Source: Bettongia penicillata ogilbyi (taxonomy: Eukaryota > Chordata > Mammalia > Diprotodontia > Potoroidae). Taken from it: a stretch of 64,000 bases of DNA. The notes beneath the pieces were generated by a model, which worked only from the letters and a program-made list of their open reading frames with translations, made no database searches and was not told where the DNA came from. The DNA is taken from NCBI GenBank assembly GCA_023548195.1, contig JAJHZJ010000009.1, forward strand, positions 6,532,215 through 6,596,214. The letters run 5' to 3'. Positions 55,865-64,000 of this stretch are shown piece by piece (the stretch's first letter is position 1; each line of letters opens with the position of its first letter). The translations under genes and the position numbers were made by a program.

Positions 55865-56813
55865 TTATGATTCTCTTGAGACCTGCATTTGAAGATCGAA
55901 TTGTCTATTAAGTTCTGGCGTTTTGGTCAGGAAGCTCTGGAAATCCCTTACTTTGTTGAATGACTTTCTCCTTGCCTGAAATATTATGCTGAACTTTGCT
56001 GGGTGGTTGATCCTTGGTTGTAGTCCCAACTCCTTTGCCTTACGGAATATTGGGTTCCAATTCTTTCAGTCTTTTAATGTAGAAGCTGCTAGGTCCTGTG
56101 TAATCCTGATTGCATCTCCTTGATATTTAAATTGTTTCTTTCTGACTGCTTGTAATATTTTCTCCTTCACTTGATAGCTCTGGAATTTTGCAACTATATT
56201 TCTTGGGGTTTTGAGTTTGGGGTCCCTTTCAGGAGGGGAACGGTGGATTCTTTCAATGACTGTTTTGCCATCTGAATTTAGCCCTTCTGGGCAGTTTTCC
56301 TTGATGATTTCCTGGAAGATATTGTCCAGGCTCTTTTCTCGATCCTGGGTTTCTGGCAAGCCAATAATTCTTAAGTTTTCTCTTCTGGATCTGTTTTCCA
56401 GGTCAGTTGTTTTTCCAATTAGATATTTTCCATTTTCTTCTATCTTTTCATTCTTTAGATTTTGACTGATTCTTGCTGTCTCATTGACTCGTTACTTGCC
56501 CAATTCTAATCTTTATCAAATTGTTTTCTTCCGTTAACTTTTGCATCTCCTTTTCCATCTGCCCAATTTTTCCTTTTAAGGAGCTATTTTCTTCAGTTAA
56601 TTTTTTTAGTTCCTTTTCCATTTGCCCTTTTAGGAAGTTATTTTCTCCAGTTAATTTTTGAACTTCCTTTTCCATTTGTTCAGTTTTCCTTTTGAAAGAG
56701 ATGTTCTCATCAGTGAATTCTTTCTTAATAATTTTAAGATCATTGGCCAGTTTATCTTCTATTTCCTTCTTCAGCTGTTCCAGGAGAGCTGCTTCTGCTT
56801 GTGAGCAGTTCAT
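55865..56813 (-). pseudogene. L1 ORF1 (RNA-binding chaperone), broken
   Basis: ORF1p forms trimers, binds L1 RNA and acts as a chaperone. The start is 'MNCSQAEAALLEQLKKEIED'. A coiled coil follows, built from near-repeated modules ('QMEKEVQKLTGENNFLK', 'EKELKKLTEENSSLK', 'QMEKEMQKLTEENNLIK'). A short deletion near 56485-56495 shifts the frame, and the frame ends at 56481. The frame at 56359-56066 carries 'MPETQDREKSLD', 'IIKENCPEGLN', 'PRNIVAKFQSYQVKEKILQA' and 'IRITQDLAASTLKD'. A TGA at 56066-56068 follows. Beyond it the same frame runs 66 codons ('PRINHPAKFSII') to the TAA at 55865. The gene is dead. Confidence 0.9.
56500..56700 (-). repeat. Repeated coiled-coil modules in L1 ORF1
   Basis: Three to four units of about 60-66 bp encode 'Q.EKE.QKLTEEN..LK'. 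The plus-strand ORF1 at 39766-39895 has the same kind of repeat. It lengthens the coiled coil in heptad steps. Confidence 0.75.
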
Positions 56814-57479
56814 AGTCCCTTCTGAAGTTTAAGGTGGAAGTACAGTCTCAGCTCTGACCTCTTAGGTGTTTGTGTTTTGGTCCTTATCCCCATAGAAAGA
56901 TTCTATGGTTCTTTCGGCCCTCTGCTTTTTCCTGTTGATGATGTTGATTGAGTGTTGTGGCTTCTGGTTCTTTCAGTCCAAAACTAGAGAACTTTTTGCT
57001 GAGCTGATGTGTGAAAAAGCTAAAAGCAGGTTTTTGTTTGGTGTTTCCCTGATCAGCCCTGGGTTTAGCTTGTTAAGTTTGTGGAAGGGGTGGTCTGGTC
57101 ACAGGAGATCTCCTCAGCTGAACTGAGGCAAAGGCAGGCTCAGGGGCTGGTATTCCCAACTGCCCTATTGTCTTTCTGATTCCCCTGGACAGCTGAGGCA
57201 TGCCTAGATGCTGATGTGTGTTCCCATCCCTCCTGGGGCTCCTCTCCTGGCGCTGAGGCTTGCCTGGGTCCTAGTGTAAGTTGTCTCTGCCCTGGGTCCT
57301 CTGTCCTTCGGGTTTGCCTCTGCAGCAGTAGGAGGAATCCCCCTTAGCTATTTTCCTTGTCTCAGGTGTTATGAGACTATTGGTCTCCTATTTCTGCTGA
57401 TCTGGGATTTTTCTGGGGAAATATTTTATGGTTCTTTCACTGTCATCAAGGGGGGAGGAGAGAGCATTTACTGATCACT

Positions 57480-57493
57480 CCGCCATCCTGGCT
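57480..57493 (-). promoter_or_regulatory. Second YY1-like site inside L1 5' UTR
   Basis: The minus strand reads 'agccaggatggcgg' followed by 'agtga', very like the outer site ('agccaagatggtgg' then 'agtga'). The copy lies 389 bp downstream. Confidence 0.5.
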
Positions 57494-57868
57494 TCCGGAT
57501 GTGGAAGTAGGTGTCTTACCGAAGTTTCATCTTCGGGCTGAAGGTCTCAGGAGCTGCTGTGCTGATAATCTGGTGCTCTGCGGCTCTCACTGACTTGTTT
57601 CGGCTTTTCTCCCGCCCTCGGTGTCGCTGCTCTGGTTCTGCCCGCTGCTCAGGTTTCTCGGGTCCCTTCTGCTCCACTGCGCTGTGCGCTGTGGGCTCAC
57701 CCCCACGGAACAGATTCTTCCCGTGCACCTTCCAGTCCAACCTGAGCTCCGAATCCACCACAGTCTGTCTCCCACTGGATTCCGCACCTCCAAAATTTGG
57801 TCAGATTCTCCTTTCAGAGGTACCTGGGGGAGTTTGTCCAAGAGCTTAGGTGAGTCGTTGCTCTCACT

Positions 57869-57882
57869 CCACCATCTTGGCT
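57869..57882 (-). promoter_or_regulatory. YY1-like site, L1 5' end
   Basis: The minus strand reads 'agccaagatggtgg' starting ten bases from the element's 5' end, as in human L1. Confidence 0.55.
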
Positions 57883-57892
57883 CTGCCCCCTC

Positions 57893-57910
57893 TGTTTTGC
57901 TAATTTTTAA
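57893..57910 (+). repeat. L1 target-site duplication, right copy
   Basis: Identical to 51037-51054. Confidence 0.95.
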
Positions 57911-60900
57911 TCATTGACATCCTTATGGAGTTGACGTCTGTTTTTTTTTAATATCATGTTTTTCTATAACTACTTAACATGAGGGAGGATATGTCATTAT
58001 CCTTTTAGTTCCAAACTGTCTCACTCCCTCCCTACCCCAAACTAGACAAGACTACCATTTCACTCACACTCACTCACACACTTGCACACGCACATGTGCA
58101 GACGCATACACACACGTGCAGACGCATACACACACGTGCAGACGCATACGCACACGTGCACAGACATACGCATGCATGCACTCCCGCATATGCATACATG
58201 CACTCCCACTTGTCAAATTGTACTGTGTATACTTCTGTTTATCAGTTCTTTGATTGGAGATGGATAGCTTCTTCCTTCATAGGTCCTTTGCAGTTGATTT
58301 GGATATTCATAATTCTCAGAACAAGTTAGTTACTCAGTTATCCTTTGAGCGATATTGCTGTAACTGTGTCCGATATTCTCTTCGTTCTGCTCCTTTCACT
58401 CTTTATTATTTCATGCAAGTCTTTCCATGTTTTTCTGAGATAAATGTGCTTGTCATTTCTTCCAGCACAGTACCATTCCATCACAATTATATACCACATC
58501 TTGTTTAGCCATTCCCCAATTGATGGACATCTCCTCAATTTCCACTTCTTTGCTACTACAAAGAGAGTTGCTGTAAATATTTTAGAATGTTTAGGTTCTT
58601 TTACTTTTTCCTTGATCAACTTGGAAAAAGACCTAATATTGATACTGCTAGATCAAAGAGTATATGCAGTTTTATAATAATTTGGGCATAATTCCTGGTT
58701 GTTCTCCATAATGGTTGGATCAGTTCATACTTCCACCAGCAGTGTATTAGTGTCTCAGTTTTTGCACAACTCCTTGTAACATTTGTCATTTTTTCCTATT
58801 ATTTTAGCCAATCTTACAGGTGTGAGATACTTCAGAATTGTTTTAATGTTCCTTTCTCTAATCAGTAATGATTTAGAGCATTTTTATGTAATTATATAGA
58901 TCACTTTTATTTCTTCATTAAAGAAAAAACCAACAACCTGCCTGTTCATATCCTTTCACCATTTAAGGAATGATGTATATTCTTATGAATTTGACAAGAG
59001 GTCTCCATATTTTTGAGATGTGCGATCTTTATCTGAGAAACTGTTTATACAACCTCCCCACCCCCAATTTTCTGTTTTCCTTTTACATCTCCAAATGCTG
59101 CCTCTATGTATAAATTCTTCTCCTGCCCTCCAGCCTGTAGGGTAATGTTTTTCATGTTCTTCTGATTTACTTATATTATTGTTATTGTTACTTTTATTTT
59201 ATTTTGCCTTTATCTTTGTAAGTGGTGTGTGATACTGGTCTGTGCTTAGTTTTTGCCAGACTGCTTTCTAGTCTTCTCGTCAATTCTTCAGCAGATAGTG
59301 AATTCTTGTCCCCAGAGCTGATATTTTTACATTTGTCCAATAGAGTTTGATTCTATAATCATGTAGTACAATGTATTGTATCTCTGTTTTGCTGATCTCC
59401 TTTATATTTCTTAGCCAGTATCAGATAATTTTAATAGCTTCTGCCTTATTGTGCCTTTACAATCTGGTGTTGCTAGAACTCTTTCCTTCATTTTTTTTTC
59501 ATTAATTCCTTTGATGTTCTTGACCTTTTCTTCCAAATGAATTTTATTTTATTTTTTTTCCTAGCTCATTAAAATAATTTTTGATAATTTAATTGGAATG
59601 GCATTGAATAAGCAGATTAGGTAGAGTTGTTATTTTTGTTGCATTGGCTCTGCCTACCAATGAACCATTAATTTTTCTCCAGTTATTTAAATCTGACTTT
59701 ATTTGTGTAAAAATGGTTTTATAATCATGTTTTTGTAGTTCCTGTGTCTTGGCAGGTATGTTCCCAGGTGTTTTATGCAGTCTACAGTTATTTCAAATGG
59801 GTTATCTCTTACTATCTCTTCTTGCAGGGTTTTGTTGATAATATATAGAAATGCTGATGATTTAAGTGGATTTATTTTGTATCCTGCTACTTTGTTAAAA
59901 TTATTGTTTCTACTAGCTTTTTTATTGGATCTCTAAGATTTTCCAAGTACATCATCATGTTGCTGCAAAAAAAAATTTTATTACCTCATGGTCTACTCTG
60001 ATTCTTTCTCTTTTCTCTGTTGCTAGCATTTCTAATACAGTATTGAATACTGGTGACAAGGGGCGTCCTTGTTGCACTCTTGATCTTATTGGGAAGGCTT
60101 CTAGTGTATTTCCATCACAAACAGTGCTCGCTGGTGATTTGAGGTAGATGCATCATCACTCTTAAGGAAAAAATCCATTTATGCCCGTGTTTTTAATAGG
60201 AATCTAATCTAAATCATATGATTTTTGTTACTTTTGTTATTGATGTAATTACTTTTGTTAATAGTTTTCCTTAAACCATTCTTGTATTCCTAGTATAGAT
60301 CCTACTTGATTACAATGTATCATCTTTGTGATATATGTATACGTGTGTGTGTTTGTAGTCTCCCAGCTAGTATTATGGTTTAAATGGGATTTTTGTATAC
60401 TTATTCATTTGTGAAATTGTTCTATAATTTTCTTTCTTTATTTTTGCTCTTTCTGGTTTCGGTATCTATCCATACTATATCTATTACATAAAAGGAATTT
60501 GATAAGACTCCTTCTTTGCCTATTATTATGAATAATATATTTAAAATTGGAATTGATCATTTAATGTTTGGTAGAAGTCACTTGTACAAATTCATCTGGT
60601 ACTGATGCTTTTTTCCTTAAGATGCTCATTTATGGCCTCTCCATTTCTTTTTCTAAAATAGTTTCATTTAGATATTCTTTTTCCTCTTCTGTTAATCCAG
60701 GCAGTTTATATTTCTTTTACGTATACTTCCATTTTTCTTAAGTTGTTACATTTATTGGCACATAATTGGCAAAATAAATCCTAATAATTGCTTTTATTTC
60801 ACCTTCATTAATAAGTTCACCCTTTTCATTTTCATGCTAATAATTTGGTTTTCTCTTTAAAATCATATTAACCAATGATTTATATATTTTATTTTTTTCA

Positions 60901-61690
60901 TAAAACCAGCTCTTAATTTTATTTATTGACTTAGTAGTTTTCTTATATTCATTTGTATTACTAATATATTTAGTTTTTAGGATTTCTGATTTTGGTGTTT
61001 AATTGAGGATTTTTGCTTTGTTCTTTTTCTAGTTTTGAAAATTGTATACCCGATTTATCAGTGTGCTCTTCCTCTGTTTTATTGATGTGTAGACATTTAG
61101 AGAGAGGCATTTCCCTCAGATTGTGGTTTAAGATTAGGCTATTTAATCTCTAATTTTTGATCTGTGTTTCCCAGGTCCCTTACTGAATTTAATATTTATT
61201 GCTTTATGGTCTGAAAAGGATGCATTTAATGTTTCTGCTTTTCTGCTTAATTATAAAATTTTTATGCCTTAATATATGATCAATTTTTTGTAAAGGTACC
61301 ATATATTATTAAGAAAAAGGTATATTCCTGTCTCTTCCCATTCAGATCTCTCCAGATATATTGGTCATGTGTAGCTTATCTGAAATTCTGTTCATCTCCT
61401 TGACTGGCTGCCGTGTTTATTTTTTGCTAGATTTTATTTAGCTCTGAAAGGGAAAGGTTGTAGTCCCCCACTATTATAGTTTTGCCGTCTGTTATTAACA
61501 CCTGTGATTCATTTAGCTTTTACTTTAAAAATTTTGTTGCTATAGCGTTTGGTATATACGAGTTTTGTATTGATATTACTTCATTATCTATGGTACCTCT
61601 TGACATAATGTAGTTTTCCTGTCTGCCTTGTTTAACTAAGTCCATTTTAACTTTAACTTTGTCAAGTCATTTATACTTTTTGTCAACAGT
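57911..61690 (-). mobile_element. Degenerate L1, ORF2 and 3' end
   Basis: A 3.8 kb, 5'-truncated L1 in minus orientation. The 3' UTR lies at 57911-58330. A 93-codon open piece at 58619-58338 reads 'FTATLFVVAKKWKLRRCPSI' and matches the ORF2 C-terminus. Further up, blocks parallel the full-length copy all the way to the endonuclease ('tactggtgacaaggggcgtc' at 60046, 'ctgaaaaggatgcatttaat' at 61211, 'tagtcccccactattatagt' at 61461). Frames are broken by many indels, so it is clearly older than its neighbour. The ORF2 start is missing. Confidence 0.75.
58081..58160 (+). repeat. 20-bp minisatellite
   Basis: The unit 'gacgcatacacacacgtgca' occurs at 58101-58120 and 58121-58140, then with one change at 58141-58160. 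A degraded unit precedes it. A second short repeat with 'gcactccc' follows to 58209. Confidence 0.9.
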
Positions 61691-62071
61691 TCCTGAACTG
61701 TTTCGTGGAACTTAGTGATGATTATGAACCAAATATCCATTCCATGAAAACATTTCTGTACTAATAAAAAATTTAGAAGTAGCCATATTCTTCCCAGCAC
61801 AGCAGAGAGTCAAACTTGTATTATTTTTTACCTTAAAAAAATGATTCATTTTTACATTACCTTAATTTGTCCTTATATTCCTCTGTTTCCTCCTTTCAAG
61901 GAACCAGCTCTTAGGCATTTAAAAAATTAATGATAAAATTAAAATTTTATTTTCACTTAATGAGCATTGTTTTCTTTATTCTAGCTCTTCATCAGAAAAA
62001 AAATGAAGAAAACCTTTTAACAACTATGCTTAGTCATACAAAACAGCCCCTCAGTGGTCATGTCCAAAATA

Positions 62072-62108
62072 TATGTGTGCGGGTGTGTGTGTGTGCGTGC
62101 GCACACAC
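62072..62108 (+). repeat. TG/GC/CA repeat with dyad symmetry
   Basis: 'gtgtgtgtgcgtgcgcacac' is a run of alternating purine and pyrimidine that folds on itself around tgcgcac. Confidence 0.8.
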
Positions 62109-62254
62109 CCCTTTTTAATTATCACCTTTCTGTCAGGATGTGTGTAACACTCTCCATCATCAGTCTTCATAATTTGTCATTACACTGATCTGCATTAAGT
62201 GTTTGAAACTAATTCATTTTTAAGGCATTGTTTTTAGTGTAAGTTGTTTTCCTC

Positions 62255-62460
62255 TTCTGTTCATTTCAGGCTGCATCAGTTCATACAGGTCTTCCCAGGC
62301 TTCTCTGAAATTATCCCTTTCATCATTTCTTACAGTATAATGGCATTTCATTCATTTATGATAATTCTCCCATTGATGGGAAACCTCATAATTTCTGATT
62401 TTTTTTGCTGCTCTGAAAAGAGTTATCATTAATACTCTGTTCAATTTTCTTAAAATCAAC
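62255..62460 (-). mobile_element. L1 ORF2 3' fragment
   Basis: 'catcagttcatacaggtctt', 'cccaggcttctctgaaatta' and 'tcatttcttacagtataatg' are inverted L1 C-terminal blocks, as at 51530-51600. Confidence 0.6.
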
Positions 62461-62499
62461 CTTCAGTAATAAGGAATAAGGAACCTATTTTTTATTGAT

Positions 62500-62595
62500 G
62501 ATGTTGTTGAAGCAATCAGAGTTAAGTGACAGAGCTATTAAGTGTCTAAGGCTAGATTTGAACAAGTTATTGGGGCCAGAGACTCAAGAACTATC
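62500..62595 (-). repeat. MIR-type SINE fragment
   Basis: 'agttaagtgacagagctatt', 'aagtgtctaaggctagattt' is the inverted SINE centre. Confidence 0.55.
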
Positions 62596-63097
62596 AGATG
62601 TGGTTTGGTTTAGTATTAAATTAAATAAACTTTTTCCCTCAGGTTGTTAAAGGTAATTTTTTAAACACTAGAAAATATTTAGTGACAGCCTACACTGTGA
62701 TTTTATTATTTGAGGGAAAGCAAACAAATGAAAATCATATTCTAATAGCAGTTAATGTTTTTATTCCTAGTTAAAAATAAATTTGTCATTGGTTATTACT
62801 GTTTGACTTCATATTTTTATACTCAAGAAAAGAGATGTAAGATGCAAGGTTATCATCTTCATTATTACTATGATTTGCTTACATCAATTATGTTTGGTTA
62901 AATATAATACGAATAGAGGTGTTCAGATAATTGGAGGTGGTATAGTTCTTTCCCTTGAGATACATGTGGTTCCTTTTCTGAATCAGTTCTCACATAAGTA
63001 TATGTTTTTTGAATAATAAAAATGACTAGTTGCTTACATTGCAGTATTGTAAACCGAACCTCGTTATCAGCCGATCAAATTTGTCTATGAATTTATT

Positions 63098-63275
63098 ATT
63101 TGAAACCCTTAAGTCAGGCACTGCCTATCATATGCCAGGCACTGTGCTGAGTGCTGGGCATAAGATGAAAAACAAAAATAATCCCTGTCCTCAAAGTAAT
63201 CACAATCGAATGCAGGAGATAACATGCGGACGACTACGTACAGACAAGATACGTACAAGATAAATTAGAGATAGT
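63098..63275 (+). repeat. Purine-rich interspersed repeat, copy H
   Basis: 'catatgccaggcactgtgct', 'gagtgctgggcataagatga' and 'ataatccctgtcctcaaagt' form the start of the family. Confidence 0.6.
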
Positions 63276-63639
63276 TTCAGACAATTTCACTTTCTGAACG
63301 ATCTAAAGAACTTCTTGGTCCTCCATTAAATAGTAGGTTCATGCTTATGAGCTTCACAGGTAATGATTTTACAACAAGATTGAATTCTGTGAACCTGGTA
63401 TGAACCTGGCAATAGGAAAAGCTATTTCTGAAAAATATATCGAATATCATAATAGTACTTGTGCTTAAAGGCATCTAAAATGTTGAAGGTGGGTGTTGCA
63501 AAATCCCACAAGCTACTATCTTTACTTGAAAGATATGCTGTACTCAAATACATTTGAATGTCAGCCTTTCTACTTTGCTATACAGCTAAAATTTTTTTGT
63601 CAGAAGTTTCAGTGCTTGATTGAGCACTGTCATTTAAAG

Positions 63640-63805
63640 TAAGGTCTTTTCTTACAGTCCCAGTTACTTTCCTGCAAATTATATTTATATTTTTGTATTT
63701 ACTTATCTGTGTACATTTTGTTCTCCTTTAGGTCAGGGATTGCTTCATATTTGTATCCCAAGACTTGGCATCTAATAAGTGCTTGATAAATGCCTACTTA
63801 CAGGT
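63640..63805 (+). repeat. L2 3' tail
   Basis: 'ctcctttaggtcagggattg', 'tgtatcccaagacttggcat' and 'aataagtgcttgataaatgc' end in 'gattgattgatta'. Confidence 0.65.
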
Positions 63806-64000
63806 TGATTGATTGATTATGGTCACTTCTTTCAACTGATCTGCATATGACAGGAACTTGAGGCCCTTTACTGTTCAGATTGTCTTTCTAGATGCTTTAT
63901 AATTTAACCGCGTCTTTTTCGGAAACAGTTTAGAAGAGGGTAATTTCAGAGGGTAGAGTTGTGTAGACTTGTGAGATTGTAAAATGACATTGACTAGATT

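Larger units (their letters stand above)
51055..57892 (-). mobile_element. Full-length L1 retrotransposon
   Basis: This 6.84 kb element is on the minus strand, antisense to ADAM10. In its own direction it has a 5' UTR (57892-56814), ORF1 (56813-55865), a 576-bp purine-rich spacer, ORF2 (55288-51455), a 3' UTR and an A-rich tail (about 51055-51085). The perfect 18-bp duplications on both sides show a complete insertion by target-primed reverse transcription, and a fairly recent one. ORF1 has a frameshift and a nonsense codon. ORF2 has one nonsense codon. The copy is therefore most likely immobile now. It landed next to an older L1 ORF2 (57911-61690) in the same orientation. Confidence 0.95.
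56814..57892 (-). promoter_or_regulatory. L1 5' UTR and promoter region
   Basis: 1.08 kb, richer in G+C and CpG than its surroundings, mainly between 57480 and 57780. It starts 'gagggggcagagccaagatg'. A second 5'-end-like motif is inside at 57480-57493. L1 5' UTRs carry internal pol II promoters. Confidence 0.75.
44028..64000 (+). other. ADAM10: ADAM10 intron 4 (5' part)
   Basis: The intron starts with gtaagt and runs past the window end. Exon 5 was not found, so it exceeds 19.9 kb. I see nothing recognisable in 44028-44540, 44820-45250, 47165-47880, 49300-49530, 49740-50810, 61691-62070, 62600-63095, 63280-63640 and 63805-64000. Confidence 0.85.

Noticed and set aside
61970..62070. Possible ADAM10 exon 5 after 'tttattctag'
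   Set aside because: The following codons (LHQKKNEENLL) do not resemble the expected residues after 'HEDDI', and no matching donor is seen.
1..64000. CRISPR arrays, tRNA or rRNA genes, bacterial operons
   Set aside because: None of the direct repeats has CRISPR spacing, no cloverleaf with intact A and B boxes was seen outside SINEs, and the window is vertebrate intron.

Overview
The window is vertebrate intronic DNA, almost certainly from a marsupial. It is AT-rich and poor in CpG. Most of it is made of L1 elements with a long spacer between ORF1 and ORF2, ORF1-only 'half-L1' (HAL1) elements, tRNA-derived CORE/MIR-type SINEs, L2 and CR1 remnants, and an old purine-rich interspersed repeat. 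I see no bacterial genes, CRISPR arrays, tRNA or rRNA genes. The species cannot be fixed from the sequence alone.

The only host gene is ADAM10, the membrane alpha-secretase metalloprotease, on the + strand. Three consecutive prodomain exons are present: exon 2 (16147-16297), exon 3 (33260-33378) and exon 4 (43869-44027). Each has consensus splice sites, and the reading phases fit exactly (1, 2, 1, 1). The first 16.1 kb is the end of intron 1, and the last 20 kb is the start of intron 4. The signal-peptide exon and everything from exon 5 on (catalytic, disintegrin and membrane parts) lie outside.

Layout. 1-16 kb (intron 1): an L2 array, a complete minus-strand HAL1 (3644-6468) with a 14-bp target-site duplication, a perfect 139-bp direct duplication with a filler segment (8611-8912), a CR1 remnant, a non-L1 reverse-transcriptase remnant (10260-10975), and more L2. 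16-33 kb (intron 2): old minus-strand L1 pieces, SINEs, L2, purine-rich repeats and a possible solo LTR. 33-44 kb (intron 3): a HAL1 fragment 167 bp after exon 3, then a nested complex at 36.9-42.2 kb with + strand L1 5' ends, an ORF2-deleted and 5'-inverted L1 insertion, and a minus-strand HAL1 5' half ending in a 27-base C run. 44-64 kb (intron 4): a purine-rich repeat split by a truncated L1, more L1 debris, a full-length minus-strand L1 (51055-57892) with a perfect 18-bp duplication and an ORF2 broken by one nonsense codon, then a degenerate L1 ORF2 (57911-61690).

The three exons work together as part of one prodomain. The L1 copies supply the enzymology that HAL1 and the SINEs would have needed to spread. 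The most informative novelty is the set of ORF2-deleted L1 derivatives, whose breakpoints all fall within a few codons of the ORF2 start. I found no operon-like or otherwise wholly new host system.
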